64,000 nt of DNA from Agarivorans albus (GCF_019670105.1 NZ_AP023032.1:2288972-2352971); one strand, 5' to 3'. Positions 48,352 through 58,590 are shown, counted from the stretch's first letter. Made by a program: numbers and translations. The notes: a model not told the origin generated them from the letters alone.

Positions 48352-49152
48352 ATGAGCAACTACGCCGCTGAGCCGAATACACTAGCCGAAGCTAGTGTAT
48401 CGGCAACTTCGCGCCTGCTCCAAGTGAGCGGGCTTACTAAAAGCTTTGATAATAGCAGCACTCCCATTTTTTCTGATGTTAGCTTTTCCATTTTTGCTTC
48501 ACAGTCGGTTGCGCTTATCGGCTCCAACGGGGCAGGCAAAAGTACATTATTGCGCTGTTGCTTAAGATTAATTGAACCCGATGCTGGTTCAATTGTGCTT
48601 GATGGCGAAACCATAGATAAAAAATCGGGTCGCCTCTTAAGTAAAGCCAGAAACAAAGTGGGTTTTGTGTTTCAAAAACACTGCTTGGTTCCTCGCTTGT
48701 CAGCTTTAAGTAATGTGCTGCATGGCAACTTAGCCTATAGCCAAGGCCCCAGAAACTGGCTACAAGGTCTGGCTAAACAAGAAGCGCGAGAGCGTGCAAT
48801 GGATTGCCTTAAGCAAGTTGGTTTAGCTCACCTTGCAAATAAACGCTGCGATCAGCTGTCTGGCGGGCAATCTCAACGCGTAGCGGTTGCACGGGCGCTA
48901 ATGCAGCAACCCTCTATATTGTTTGCCGACGAACCCACCGCCAGCTTAGATCCTCAATCGGCGCAAGAGATCATGGAGTTGTTTAAGGGCTTGGTGAAAA
49001 ACCAAGGCTTAACCTTGTTTTTTGTCTCCCACAATATCGAACACGCGCTTAAATACGCCGACCGAGTTCTTGGTTTGCAAGAGCGAAAGTTGTCTCTAGA
49101 CAGTGCAACCCACACGCAAAGTCTACAAAGTTTGCGAGCATTTTATGGATAA
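48352..49152 (+). CDS. phnC: Phosphonate ABC transporter ATP-binding protein PhnC
   Basis: 266 residues, one ABC domain: Walker A GSNGAGKST near residue 62, Q-loop VFQKHCLV, signature LSGGQSQR, Walker B ILFADEPTASLD, H-loop VSHN. It powers import with PhnD and PhnE. Its last 8 bp overlap the phnE start. Confidence 0.93.
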   Translation: MSNYAAEPNTLAEASVSATSRLLQVSGLTKSFDNSSTPIFSDVSFSIFASQSVALIGSNGAGKSTLLRCCLRLIEPDAGSIVLDGETIDKKSGRLLSKARNKVGFVFQKHCLVPRLSALSNVLHGNLAYSQGPRNWLQGLAKQEARERAMDCLKQVGLAHLANKRCDQLSGGQSQRVAVARALMQQPSILFADEPTASLDPQSAQEIMELFKGLVKNQGLTLFFVSHNIEHALKYADRVLGLQERKLSLDSATHTQSLQSLRAFYG

Positions 49153-49993
49153 GCAAAAAGAAAATGGCTTAATGAATAACGCGATTAATGGCCAAACTAC
49201 CTTAGACACGCCAATGCGGTTTGAGCGGCCCAGCATAATAACCCAAGTGTTATTTGCTTTATTTGTGCTGTTCTTTCTATGGTCTACCTCCAATGCTGGC
49301 TTGTCGTTAAGTGAGTTATTATCGGGCTTACCGAACATGGCAACAATTGGTGGTGAAATGATCCCGCCAGCCACCGATCGCGCATGGCCAATGGCAAATG
49401 CCATTTTAGTTACCTTTCAAATGGCTCTTGTAGGTACGGTAATTGGCATCACGCTTAGTATTCCTATTGCCATTTTGGCAGCACGCAATGCTTCGCCGCA
49501 TCCTATTGTGCGCCATGTTACTCGCTCGGTAGTCAGCTTTTTTCGAACCGTTCCAGATTTAGCATGGGCACTATTTTTTGTTGCCTCGGTAGGCTTAGGC
49601 CCATTCGCTGGCACCTTAACCATTATTGTCGACACCATTGGTTTTTGCGCACGCTTTTTTGCCGAGTCGATGGAAGAAGTAGATCCTGGTCCATCAGAAG
49701 CATTAGCGTCAATTGGCGCTAATCCCATCGATAGAATCGCCGTTGTTTTAATACCGGGCGCAATGCCTAGTTTTATAAACATTAGTCTGTTTTCTTTGGA
49801 AAAGGCGGTGCGCTCGTCAGTGGTTTTAGGCTTAGTTGGCGCGGGTGGAATAGGCGCCGAGTTAGCGGTTTCCATGGAGATGTTTCGCTACGACCAAGCA
49901 GCAATGATCGTGTTAATGATTTTTGTATTGGTGTTTGCAGTAGAGCAGTTTTCCTCCTCAACCCGCAATCGACTATTACGCCAAAGTAAATAA
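49145..49993 (+). CDS. phnE: Phosphonate ABC transporter permease PhnE
   Basis: About 282 residues with six membrane segments. The EAA-type coupling loop reads SEALASIGANPIDRI, followed by VLGLVGAGGIGAEL, typical of PhnE. ATG 49145 (MDKQKEN) overlaps phnC by 8 bp; a second ATG at 49172 is possible. Cytoplasmic membrane channel of the importer. Confidence 0.92.
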   Translation: MDKQKENGLMNNAINGQTTLDTPMRFERPSIITQVLFALFVLFFLWSTSNAGLSLSELLSGLPNMATIGGEMIPPATDRAWPMANAILVTFQMALVGTVIGITLSIPIAILAARNASPHPIVRHVTRSVVSFFRTVPDLAWALFFVASVGLGPFAGTLTIIVDTIGFCARFFAESMEEVDPGPSEALASIGANPIDRIAVVLIPGAMPSFINISLFSLEKAVRSSVVLGLVGAGGIGAELAVSMEMFRYDQAAMIVLMIFVLVFAVEQFSSSTRNRLLRQSK

Positions 49994-50058
49994 ATACATA
50001 GCGCCAAGCAACTAAGCCTTGGCGGCCCCAAGTAAATGAATTGAGATAGCAAAAAGTA

Positions 50059-51234
50059 ATGGATGATAAAAACGTAGTTATCGAAAACGTCATGTTGTTA
50101 AGCGAACAAGGTTGGAGCGATCCTAGCTGTGTATCTATTCAAAATGGAAAGATAAGCGCAATAGGGCAAGTGGCGGCAAATACTCACACCACGCATATCG
50201 ATGCGCAGGGTCAATACATGTTACCCGGCATTATCGATTTACACGGTGACGCCTTTGAACGGCACATTGCACCAAGAGCAGGAACCCATTTCCCCCTAGA
50301 GCTAGCCTTAGCCGCTAACGATGCAAGCCTTGTGGCAAGTGGAATAACCACCTTTTATTACAGCATTACCGATGGTTTTGAGCCGGGCCCTCGCAGTCGC
50401 GATACGGTGCGGGAGTTACTGCAAACACTCGAGACTTTAATGCCTCGCTTTAGCTGCCAAGCGCGCATTCACATTCGCCACGAGAAGGTAAATGTAGAAA
50501 AGCACGAAGAGTTGGTTGATTGGATCTTAAGTGGCCGTATTCATCTATTGTCGCTAAACGACCATTTACCACCACTAAACAACGAGCGCAAAATTCAGCG
50601 TTACCTCGCGGGTATGCGCAGGCGTGTATCTATGTCGGTAGAAGACATTAATCAGTTTTTGTTAAACCTTCAGCAACATCGAGAACTGGGCGAGCAACAG
50701 GCGCAAGCCTTAGCCGAAATAGCAGCTAAGCAAGGCATTTCGCTAGCCTCTCACGATGACGAAACCTTAGAAGAAGTAGCCAAGTCTATTTCTTTAGGCG
50801 TCTCTATTGCCGAGTTCCCGATGTCGGAATTGGCCGCGAGAGAATGCCAAAAAGGGGGAGCGGCGGTGCTAATGGGTTCTCCCAATCTAGTGCGCGGCGG
50901 CTCTCACGTAGGGGCGATTAGCGTTAAAGAAGCAATCGAGCATGGTGTGGTAGACATACTGTGTAGCGACTACCACTATCCAAGCTTATTTAGTGCACCT
51001 TTTACTGCAGTAAAAACCAATAACTTGTCGTTGTACAAGGCCTGGAAGTTAGTCAGCGAAAACCCAGCCAAAGCCGCAGGGCTAGGGGATACAAAAGGTA
51101 AGATAGAACTAGGCTACGATGCCGACTTTATTCTGCTTAGCGACTTAGATAGTTCACCTTTATCTATTTCCTCCACTTGGGTTAAAGGAGCGCGAGTGTT
51201 TGCGAAAGCTAACAAACTAATGGGCGTTTGTTAG
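50059..51234 (+). CDS. phnM: PhnM-family amidohydrolase
   Basis: 391 residues of the PhnM family. PhnM hydrolyses the triphosphate of alpha-D-ribose 1-methylphosphonate 5-triphosphate in the C-P lyase route. Metal-site segments are visible: DLHGDAFERH (instead of ELHTDN in E. coli), SLASHDDET, and CSDYHYPS. GSPNLVRGGSHVG and VSENPAKAAGLG are conserved. The altered first motif suggests a divergent subfamily. It follows phnE by 65 bp. No phnGHIJKL genes are present in the window. Confidence 0.88.
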   Translation: MDDKNVVIENVMLLSEQGWSDPSCVSIQNGKISAIGQVAANTHTTHIDAQGQYMLPGIIDLHGDAFERHIAPRAGTHFPLELALAANDASLVASGITTFYYSITDGFEPGPRSRDTVRELLQTLETLMPRFSCQARIHIRHEKVNVEKHEELVDWILSGRIHLLSLNDHLPPLNNERKIQRYLAGMRRRVSMSVEDINQFLLNLQQHRELGEQQAQALAEIAAKQGISLASHDDETLEEVAKSISLGVSIAEFPMSELAARECQKGGAAVLMGSPNLVRGGSHVGAISVKEAIEHGVVDILCSDYHYPSLFSAPFTAVKTNNLSLYKAWKLVSENPAKAAGLGDTKGKIELGYDADFILLSDLDSSPLSISSTWVKGARVFAKANKLMGVC

Positions 51235-51260
51235 TAAGCTAGTTAATGTTTTATTGTAAA

Positions 51261-51304
51261 CAGTCTTTAGCGGTTTAGGTGCTAAAGACTGCGTTTCTTG
51301 TCTT
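51261..51304 (+). terminator. Terminator after phnM
   Basis: 11-bp perfect stem CAGTCTTTAGC/GCTAAAGACTG with a 9-nt loop and a CGTTTCTTGTCTT tail, 27 bp after the phnM stop. Confidence 0.75.
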
Positions 51305-51569
51305 AAAAAGACGTTTGTTAGCCGGGAAAAATAAACGACTCAACAAGTTTGTTATGGCTAGTAAGAAAAAGCTAATCATAAAAACGACGTAAAGAAACAA
51401 AAGCTAAACCAGCCTTAAATGAAAAGGGCTGCGATAGCTATTAACCTAAAATTTTTTCAACCCACTTAGTACTATTTTATTAACCTTACCGTTTGAGAAG
51501 CCATTTTGTATTTACGTACCTATGAATGATATTATAAATATCAATAGATAGCGCACAGGATAGTAAAAC
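51305..51569. other. Non-coding stretch before the HEPN gene
   Basis: About 265 bp, AT-rich, with no gene or clear structure. No strong Shine-Dalgarno precedes the HEPN gene start at 51570. Confidence 0.4.
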
Positions 51570-52970
51570 GTGAAGCAACATTTAAGCAATTTAGACGAAA
51601 TACTGCAAGAGGTCAGAAATACTCACACTAAAAACTACTTGAACGAAGCCATAGCTTCTTACCGTACCGGGGCGTACAGGGCTGCTTTGATCACCACTTG
51701 GATCGCCGTTTGCGTAGATGTAATAGAAAAAGTTAAAGAGTTAAGCTTGAGTGACGACCCTGCAGCAAAAAAAGTAAATGAGCGTTTGAGTAAAATATCA
51801 CCTGTAGACCCTGCTGGCATGCTAGCTTTTGAAAAAGATATACTCAATATCGCATGTGATGAACTTGGTTTAATTTCCGCTATTGAAAAGTCTCATCTAG
51901 AAAGATTGAAGAATGATAGAAATGTTTGTGCCCATCCTACCTTCTCTGATGATGGAACTCAGTTTTCACCTTTAGCTGAGTTAGCTCTTTCTTACATAGT
52001 TCAAGCCTCAAATTATTTACTAGTACACGCGCCAGTAAAAGGTAAGGTTGTAATTAAACGATTATTCGAGTTGATTAATGAGCCTTCATTTCCATCAGAC
52101 CCTGAAAAAGCCTTTATCGTTTTATCATCAGATAATAACCTAGGTAGAGCTAAGGAAAGCAGTGTACGTAATCTATGCCTTATCTTACTTAAACGAGTCT
52201 TTAAAGATAAAAATACTATCCCGGTAAACATAATGGAGCAAATTACTTCTTCCATACTCGCAATCGAAAGACTGTCACCGCAGATTTACAAGGAAGTTAT
52301 AGATAAAAGTTTTAGTACAATGCTATCAGAAACAGCGGATTTTCAATTAATAAGGGTATTACCTTATATGTATTTTATTGACGCTTGGGCAAGCATTAAT
52401 GAAGCTGAAAGAGTTAGAATTGAAGAACTTGTATCTAACCTCTCTATTGAAGATATTACTAAGTACAGGGTTGTTAAGGTGGCGGAGTCAATTCCCTCAT
52501 TGCATAACGCATTAAAGCTTGTAGTGAAAGAGCTTACTGCTCAAGAATTGTATATTTTCCTTTCTGAGAACCCGTCGGCTTTATTCAAAGAACAGGCTAT
52601 AGATCTATTCTACAGTTCCGTTTCTTTCGATAGTGCTGAGATGCGAGGACTAAATATTTTAATACCGATGGCAGAGTATTTTGATAACGAAGACTATAGA
52701 AAGATATTTAGTTGCTCATTAAATAATAAAGGGGCATATGGTCATAATCAAATTTTGTATGCAGGTGATATTGCAAGATTTTTTGCTGGCCTTTATGCAG
52801 AATCTAAAAAAGGTAATGCGGACTATCAAACTTTGTGGAGAGAGTTTAAAGAAGAACTAGATAAAGTAAATATTACTTATCCAACTCTCATTAGCGAGCT
52901 AGTAAAAGATAAAATAATTATCAGCAACATAAAAGAAGAACCTAAAGAAAAGGAAACCCAATCAATTTGA
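51570..52970 (+). CDS. HEPN-domain protein of unknown function
   Basis: 466 residues. The N-terminal 150 residues are helical and end in LKNDRNVCAHP, with R117-N118-x3-H122. This RNxxxH pattern is the signature of HEPN ribonucleases in toxins and antiviral systems. Residues 160-440 are helical, perhaps repeats, with no catalytic motif I recognise. The start context is GTG-like (frame start at 51570 within AACGTGAAGC). Codon use is AT-rich, with many AGA, ATA and TTA codons, unlike phnM before it, which suggests transfer. No antitoxin-like partner lies beside it. A defence or toxin role is inferred only from the motif. Confidence 0.72.
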   Translation: MKQHLSNLDEILQEVRNTHTKNYLNEAIASYRTGAYRAALITTWIAVCVDVIEKVKELSLSDDPAAKKVNERLSKISPVDPAGMLAFEKDILNIACDELGLISAIEKSHLERLKNDRNVCAHPTFSDDGTQFSPLAELALSYIVQASNYLLVHAPVKGKVVIKRLFELINEPSFPSDPEKAFIVLSSDNNLGRAKESSVRNLCLILLKRVFKDKNTIPVNIMEQITSSILAIERLSPQIYKEVIDKSFSTMLSETADFQLIRVLPYMYFIDAWASINEAERVRIEELVSNLSIEDITKYRVVKVAESIPSLHNALKLVVKELTAQELYIFLSENPSALFKEQAIDLFYSSVSFDSAEMRGLNILIPMAEYFDNEDYRKIFSCSLNNKGAYGHNQILYAGDIARFFAGLYAESKKGNADYQTLWREFKEELDKVNITYPTLISELVKDKIIISNIKEEPKEKETQSI

Positions 52971-53018
52971 CTTCACTAGATACCGATAACTTTACCTATC
53001 AGCTTTAGTTGGCTTCTT

Positions 53019-53240
53019 TTATTTAAATGAAACGTTCTTTGAATTAGATTGCTCCCTGGCTATATAGTCGGGGACTTTTGCTGCTCTACGACTAGTTAGC
53101 CACTTCTGAACTCTCTCATACTGTGGTAAATCAAAAGCAGTGCATATCGCTTGTAGCTGCTCAGGCTTCAAGCATTTGCCATTAGGTGTATAAAGAAGCC
53201 CGTTAAAAATCCTGAAACCTCTACTGTCTTGACAACACAA
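53019..53240 (-). CDS. Possible phage-derived small protein or gene remnant
   Basis: Up to 73 residues. The stretch GFRIFNGLLYTPNGKCLKPEQ has the look of short phage regulators (of the DUF3653 kind) that read G(F/W)R..NG.L.TP.G. There is no ATG; the frame is open further upstream to a stop at 53280-53282, and the start could be TTG 53240. It may be a broken gene. It sits between the AT-rich HEPN gene and the PEP-CTERM gene, which fits a small transferred segment. I am unsure it is expressed. Confidence 0.35.
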   Translation of the reverse strand: MCCQDSRGFRIFNGLLYTPNGKCLKPEQLQAICTAFDLPQYERVQKWLTSRRAAKVPDYIAREQSNSKNVSFK

Positions 53241-53363
53241 AAGAAAAGGGCACTTGCTTGTGAATTGTGTCAGCTTACCTTACAGCTCTGCTTAAGGCGT
53301 TTTATAAACTGGCGTGTTTTCATAGCCTTAACTTTTGGTCGTGGTATTGCATTCCGCTTCAAA

Positions 53364-53396
53364 TTGACAATTGTGTCAACTGGTATGTACCAGTCA
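53364..53396. promoter_or_regulatory. Two adjacent dyads upstream of the PEP-CTERM gene
   Basis: TTGACA-ATTG-TGTCAA (53364-53379) is directly followed by ACTGGTA-TG-TACCAGT (53379-53394). The first contains a consensus -35 TTGACA. They lie 25-55 bp upstream of the start codon and probably form a promoter/operator. Confidence 0.5.
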
Positions 53397-53419
53397 ATTT
53401 TGCATCAAAAGGGAATCGC

Positions 53420-54217
53420 ATGAAATCTATTAAAATGCTGTCTGCATTGGTTTTAATAGCAAGCTCGTTTACTGCAAACGCCACCTTTATTAGTGGAGAT
53501 TACACCCTGAACAATGGTAAGCAAGTAGCACTGCAAGGGCTAGAATGGATGCCGCTTACTTACTCGCAAAGTTATTCTCGTTTATACGTTGAGGCCGATG
53601 GCGGATGGGTTGATCGCTTTGGCAATCAATGGCAACAAAATGATTGGCGCTACGCCACTCGTGCCGAAACGGCCACCTTACTTAACTCGTTGTGGGGTGG
53701 CAACTACCTTGGTTTTTCTAACGACAATTTTGCTGGAGCAACCTGGTTTATTGACCAACTTGGCGGCCTAGGCATAGATACTACACTTGGCCATAATCGA
53801 GTAGATCTTAAATTAACTAACGACGTTTGGCTTAACTATGACGTATCGCAGTTTTTGTTTGGTGAAGATCTAGAGTGTTCGGATGAACTTCGATTAAGCT
53901 GCATTGGAGAAGTAGGCATTGCAGATGGATTTTATGATTCTATGGTAACCCGCAATATTCACACAGGATATGGCGTTTACATGCAAGCTTGGACTCCCTT
54001 AGGTTATTTTGATGACCTCTCTGGGGTAGATGCAGGCTTAAATAGTAACAACCGGGTTCGCTCTAAAAGCAACAGCAGTTCTATGCTTGGTTCGTTACTG
54101 GTAAGGCAACCCGCGATAGCCCAAGTACCAGAGCCAACAACTTTAGTATTGCTGGTTTTCGTTTTATTCGGTATTTGGCTAAAACGTACCAGTCATTCTG
54201 CTAATGCTGTTAGCTAA
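53420..54217 (+). CDS. PEP-CTERM sorting domain protein
   Basis: 265 residues. Signal peptide MKSIKMLSALVLIASSFTANA; the C-terminus has VPEPTT, a hydrophobic segment (LVLLVFVLFGIWL) and KR, the PEP-CTERM tripartite sorting signal, although 11 residues follow the basic pair, which is longer than usual. The middle part has no motif I can name; it is Trp/Tyr/Asn-rich and secreted. ATG 53420 has the Shine-Dalgarno AAAAGGGA; the frame is open upstream but that part is not protein-like. PEP-CTERM proteins are handled by exosortase, which is not in this window. Confidence 0.85.
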   Translation: MKSIKMLSALVLIASSFTANATFISGDYTLNNGKQVALQGLEWMPLTYSQSYSRLYVEADGGWVDRFGNQWQQNDWRYATRAETATLLNSLWGGNYLGFSNDNFAGATWFIDQLGGLGIDTTLGHNRVDLKLTNDVWLNYDVSQFLFGEDLECSDELRLSCIGEVGIADGFYDSMVTRNIHTGYGVYMQAWTPLGYFDDLSGVDAGLNSNNRVRSKSNSSSMLGSLLVRQPAIAQVPEPTTLVLLVFVLFGIWLKRTSHSANAVS

Positions 54218-54255
54218 CAGCTAGTTTTAGTCAATTGATTATTACTGTGTTTTAA

Positions 54256-54287
54256 CTAGCCGCTCAGTGAGAGCGGCTAGTGTTTTA
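54256..54287. terminator. Bidirectional terminator between PEP-CTERM gene and acrB
   Basis: Perfect 10-bp stem CTAGCCGCTC/GAGCGGCTAG with an AGTGA loop, TGTTTTAAC on the plus strand and TTAAAACAC on the minus strand. Confidence 0.85.
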
Positions 54288-54294
54288 ACAAAGA

Positions 54295-57200
54295 CTAAAC
54301 CGTTTTCTCTGCAGTATTTAAAACAACTGGCTTTTTGTTGCCCTTAAACAGTTTACAAATGAGCACAAAGAACAAGGGCGCAAAGTAGATAACCAACAGT
54401 GTTGCCGCCATAATGCCCCCCATTACCGAGGTACCAATAGCATTACGCGCATTTGCTCCAGCGCCAGTACTGATTACTAAGGGCAATACACCTAAACCAA
54501 ATGCCAGTGAGGTCATAATGATGGGGCGCAAACGCATTTCACAGGCTTGCACGGTGGCATCTAACAAATTCACGCCTTTGTCGTAGAGCTCTTTAGCAAA
54601 CTCTACAATTAAAATGGCATTTTTAGCGGTGAGGCCAATGGTGGTTAGCACACCTACTTGGAAGTAAACATCGTTCTCTAGGCCGCGCAACATAATAGCC
54701 GCCAAAGCCCCCAGTAAGCCAAGCGGAACAACCAGAATAATCGCAATTGGAATGCTCCAGCTTTCGTATAACGCAGCTAAACAAAGGAATACCATTAAAA
54801 TTGAGATGGCGTAAAGAATAGGGGCTTGGTCACCCGCTTCAATTTCTTGATATGACATACCGGTCCAACTAACTTGTACGTCGTTAGATATTTCTGCTGC
54901 TAAACGATTAACTTCGTCCATTGCTTCGCCGGTGCTGTAACCTTCCGCCGCTTCACCTACAATTTCTACCGCTGGATTACCATTATAACGTTGCAGCTGC
55001 GGTGAGCCTTTGCCCCAGTGTGATGTACTAAATGCAGAGATGGGCACCATTTCGTTTTGGTTATTGCGAATAAACCATAAATCGAGATCTTCGGGTGTCA
55101 TACGGTATTGTGCGTCTGCTTGAATATATACCTTTTTGGAACGTCCTCGGTCGATAAAATCGTTAACGTACGAGGAAGCCCAAGCAATAGATAAAGACTG
55201 GTTAATATCGTTAATTTCTAGGCCCAGTACTTTGGCTTTTTCGTAGTCTACGTCTAGGAACAGCTGGGCGTTATCTTCTAAGCCATTTGGCCGTGTGTTT
55301 TGCAGCACCGGGCTTTGCGCTATCGCACCTAGAAGCTGATTGCGCACCTCGATAAGTTTGTCGTGGCCTAACGCGCCTACGTCTTCCAAGTAAAAGTTAA
55401 AACCGGTAGCTGTGCCTAACTCTCTAATTGGCGGGCTACTAAAGGCAAATATTTGCGCGTTTTTGTAAGTAGAAAAATGGCTCATAGCTCGGCCAATAAT
55501 GGCATCGACATCGGTGCCGGGTGCTGTTCGCTCAGACCAATCTTTCAAACCAATAAATGCCATACCCGCGTTTTGCCCAGAACCAGAAAAGTTGAAGCCC
55601 GACACTGTGAATATGTGATTAACCGTATCCGACTCATTTTGTTCAAAATAGTCTTTTACATCCAGCATCGCTTCTTGGGTTTTTTGTAAGGTTGTTCCGG
55701 TGGGCGTGGTTACCATTACCATAAAGTCGCCTTGGTCTTCGTTCGGCAAAAACGAGCTTGGCAGCGAATGATATAGATACGCAGTACCAGCAAATAGCAG
55801 TAGGTAAATGAATACAAAGCGAAGAGGGCGCTGCAATGTGTGTTTAACCGACCCTCGGTATGCCGAAGATACTTTGTTGAAGCCTTGGTTAAATAACGCA
55901 AAGAATTTATTACTCTCGGTTTTATCAACCGGCTTAAGTAAGGTTGCACAAAGCACAGGCGTAAGCACCAAGGCTACAATTACCGATAACACCATGGCCG
56001 ATACAATGGTTAACGAGAACTGCTGGTAAATAACTCCGGTTGAGCCCGACATAAAGGCCATTGGAACAAACACCACCGACAAGACCATGGTAATACCGAT
56101 AAGCGCGCTGGTTATTTGCCCCATCGATTTTTTGGTAGCCTCTAGCGGCGACAACTTCTCGTCGTGCATCAAACGCTCTACGTTTTCTACGACTACGATA
56201 GCGTCGTCTACCAGCAAACCAATTGCTAATACCAAGCCAAACATGGTGAGTGTATTGATGGAGAAACCTAATAACGACATCACAGCAAAGGTACCTAGCA
56301 ATACTACGGGTACCGCAATGGTAGGAATTAAGGTTGCTCGAAAGTTTTGTAAAAACAGCAGCATAACAAAGAACACTAAGGCTACGGCTTCGAATAGTGT
56401 TTTGACTACTTCGCTAATGGAAATACGGATAAATAGGTTGTTATCTGTTGATTTAACTAGCGCTAAACCTTCTGGAAAGCCCTTAGAAAGTTGCTGAAGT
56501 TTCTCATCTACCGCGGTTTGCGTATCAAGCGAATTAGCCCCGGTTGCTAGGGTGATTGCAATGCCCGATGCCTCTTGCCCCATGTAGGCAGGAATAGTTG
56601 AAGAGTTTTCGCTGGCCAACTCTACACGTGCGATGTCTTTAAGTTTGATCTGTGAACCGTCACTATCAACCTTAATTAAGATATCTTCAAACTGGTCCAC
56701 GCTAGTTAACAAGCTTTGCGCAGTGATACTGGCATTGATCAACTGAGAGTCTAAAGCTGGTGTGCCACCCAGTTGCCCAACAGTTACTTGGCTGTTTTGC
56801 ACGGAAACAGCATTAGATACATCAACTGGGGTTAAGCTATAGCTATTAAGTTTGGCAGGATCTAACCAAATACGCATCGCATAAGATGGTCCAAAAACCG
56901 TTACGCTACCAACCCCATTAACTCGACTAACAATGTCTTTAATATTAGAATTTGCATAATCTTGAATATCACCCGCGCTCATGCTGCCATCGGGTGAGTA
57001 AAGGTTGGTGACCGACATAAAACCAGAGGTACTTTTTGTTACCGAGGTGCCTTGGTTTTGTACTGCACTTGGCAGGCGATTACTCATTTGTTGCAGGCTA
57101 TTTTGAACCTGAACTTGAGCAATATCTGGATCGGTTTCGGCACTAAAGGTAAGCGTAATACTCGCGCTACCCGAAGAATCACTTTTAGACGACATGTAGA

Positions 57201-57432
57201 GTAGGTTATCTAAGCCAGTCATGCCTTGTTCAATAACCTGAGTAACGCTGTCTTCAATTGTTTTTGCTGATGCACCTGGGTAAGACGCAGATATTGTTAC
57301 TGCAGGCGGCGCAATAGTTGGGTATTGAGCAACGGGCAGGGTAAAGATAGCTGCAAGCCCGGCTAACATAGTAACGATTGCAATTACCCACGCAAAAATT
57401 GGCCTATTAATAAAGAAGTTGGATAAAGACAT
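54295..57432 (-). CDS. acrB: RND multidrug efflux permease, AcrB type
   Basis: 1045 residues (E. coli AcrB 1049), 12 membrane segments and two periplasmic porter loops. The N-terminus [20 protein letters not shown] and the proton-relay DD in [13 protein letters not shown] (TM4) are typical of the HAE1 group. It exports drugs, dyes or bile-like compounds using the proton gradient. The MFP gene precedes it with a 3-bp gap. No TolC-like outer membrane factor is encoded nearby, so the pump probably uses a general TolC. Confidence 0.95.
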   Translation of the reverse strand: MSLSNFFINRPIFAWVIAIVTMLAGLAAIFTLPVAQYPTIAPPAVTISASYPGASAKTIEDSVTQVIEQGMTGLDNLLYMSSKSDSSGSASITLTFSAETDPDIAQVQVQNSLQQMSNRLPSAVQNQGTSVTKSTSGFMSVTNLYSPDGSMSAGDIQDYANSNIKDIVSRVNGVGSVTVFGPSYAMRIWLDPAKLNSYSLTPVDVSNAVSVQNSQVTVGQLGGTPALDSQLINASITAQSLLTSVDQFEDILIKVDSDGSQIKLKDIARVELASENSSTIPAYMGQEASGIAITLATGANSLDTQTAVDEKLQQLSKGFPEGLALVKSTDNNLFIRISISEVVKTLFEAVALVFFVMLLFLQNFRATLIPTIAVPVVLLGTFAVMSLLGFSINTLTMFGLVLAIGLLVDDAIVVVENVERLMHDEKLSPLEATKKSMGQITSALIGITMVLSVVFVPMAFMSGSTGVIYQQFSLTIVSAMVLSVIVALVLTPVLCATLLKPVDKTESNKFFALFNQGFNKVSSAYRGSVKHTLQRPLRFVFIYLLLFAGTAYLYHSLPSSFLPNEDQGDFMVMVTTPTGTTLQKTQEAMLDVKDYFEQNESDTVNHIFTVSGFNFSGSGQNAGMAFIGLKDWSERTAPGTDVDAIIGRAMSHFSTYKNAQIFAFSSPPIRELGTATGFNFYLEDVGALGHDKLIEVRNQLLGAIAQSPVLQNTRPNGLEDNAQLFLDVDYEKAKVLGLEINDINQSLSIAWASSYVNDFIDRGRSKKVYIQADAQYRMTPEDLDLWFIRNNQNEMVPISAFSTSHWGKGSPQLQRYNGNPAVEIVGEAAEGYSTGEAMDEVNRLAAEISNDVQVSWTGMSYQEIEAGDQAPILYAISILMVFLCLAALYESWSIPIAIILVVPLGLLGALAAIMLRGLENDVYFQVGVLTTIGLTAKNAILIVEFAKELYDKGVNLLDATVQACEMRLRPIIMTSLAFGLGVLPLVISTGAGANARNAIGTSVMGGIMAATLLVIYFAPLFFVLICKLFKGNKKPVVLNTAEKTV

Positions 57433-57435
57433 GAT

Positions 57436-58590
57436 TTACCCCTGTACGTCTAATTGAGTGCTTAGCGAAGTGCTATCAACAACAACATCGATGTTATTTC
57501 TCATGTTAAGTATGTTGTTAATTACCACTAAGTCGCCACTTGCCAAGCCTTGTTTAACCACCCAACCGTTACCCACTTCGTTGCCAAGTTCTACCGACTT
57601 TTTAACCGTTTTATTGTCTAGGCCCACTACAAATACCGAAGGCTCACCTGATTGGCTTCTTACAACTGCTGATTGAGGCACTACCAAGTAGTCACGCGCT
57701 TCAGGCATAGATATATGGGCACGAACATACATGCCAGCCAATAAAGTGTTGTTTGAGTTTGGGATAATTGCGCGCAAAGTTACCGTGCCAGTTGACCCAG
57801 AGACTTGCGTATCGGCGAACTCTAGGTGTCCTATTTGCTCGTAAGCGCTGCCATCTTCAAGCGTTATTGAAACCGGGATCTCTTCACGTTTGTCTTTAAA
57901 ATCTGAGAAATCTTGTTTTAGTTTATGAATCGACAATGAAGATTGCTGCATGTCTACATATACGTTTGAGGTTTGAATAATGGTAGTTAAGTAGGAAGAT
58001 TGCTCGGCGGTTAACAAGGAGCCTTCTGATACTTGAGACAGACCAACTTGACCAGAAATAGGCGCTTTAATTTGAGTGTAAGACAACTCAATGTTTGCGT
58101 AATCTAGCGCTGCTTGTCGGATAGCGACTTCTGCTTGTGCTTCTTTATAGGCAGCATCTGCATCATCGTAAAGCTGTTGGCTGGTAAGCTTCTTCTTTAA
58201 TAATTCTTGATAGCGAATAGCTGTTTTTCTGGCTGTTTCTTGGCTGGTTAGGGCTTTAGCTAACTGTGCTTGTGCGCTGTTCACGTTTGACTGATACACC
58301 GTTGGGTCAATTTGATAAAGCACATCACCGGTTTCTACTTGTGAACCCTCAACATACAAACGGCTTTTCAGAATACCTGTTACTTGTGGCCGTACTTCGG
58401 CTTGTTTAAAAGCAGTAATACGACCGGGTAGTTCGGTAGTTAAACGTAATGTAGTAGGGGTTAGTTTAAGTACATCAACATGCGCTGGACCAGCTTCTGG
58501 CCTTTGATTTGGAATGTTTTCTCCACAACCCAATATTGTGAAAGAGAGTAAAAAACACAAGGTAAGCCTTAGTGTATTGGTGACATGCAT
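57436..58590 (-). CDS. acrA: RND efflux periplasmic adaptor, AcrA type
   Basis: 384 residues. Lipoprotein signal with lipobox TILGC (Cys near residue 22). The order is lipoyl/barrel-sandwich, alpha-hairpin (YQELLKKKLTSQQLYDDADAAYKEAQAEV) and beta-barrel (PISGQVGLSQVSEGSLL). It links the inner membrane permease to TolC. ATG 58590 has an AAAGG Shine-Dalgarno; an upstream start at 58635 would add 15 residues before the signal. Divergent from a MarR gene, with two operator-like sites between. Confidence 0.93.
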   Translation of the reverse strand: MHVTNTLRLTLCFLLSFTILGCGENIPNQRPEAGPAHVDVLKLTPTTLRLTTELPGRITAFKQAEVRPQVTGILKSRLYVEGSQVETGDVLYQIDPTVYQSNVNSAQAQLAKALTSQETARKTAIRYQELLKKKLTSQQLYDDADAAYKEAQAEVAIRQAALDYANIELSYTQIKAPISGQVGLSQVSEGSLLTAEQSSYLTTIIQTSNVYVDMQQSSLSIHKLKQDFSDFKDKREEIPVSITLEDGSAYEQIGHLEFADTQVSGSTGTVTLRAIIPNSNNTLLAGMYVRAHISMPEARDYLVVPQSAVVRSQSGEPSVFVVGLDNKTVKKSVELGNEVGNGWVVKQGLASGDLVVINNILNMRNNIDVVVDSTSLSTQLDVQG

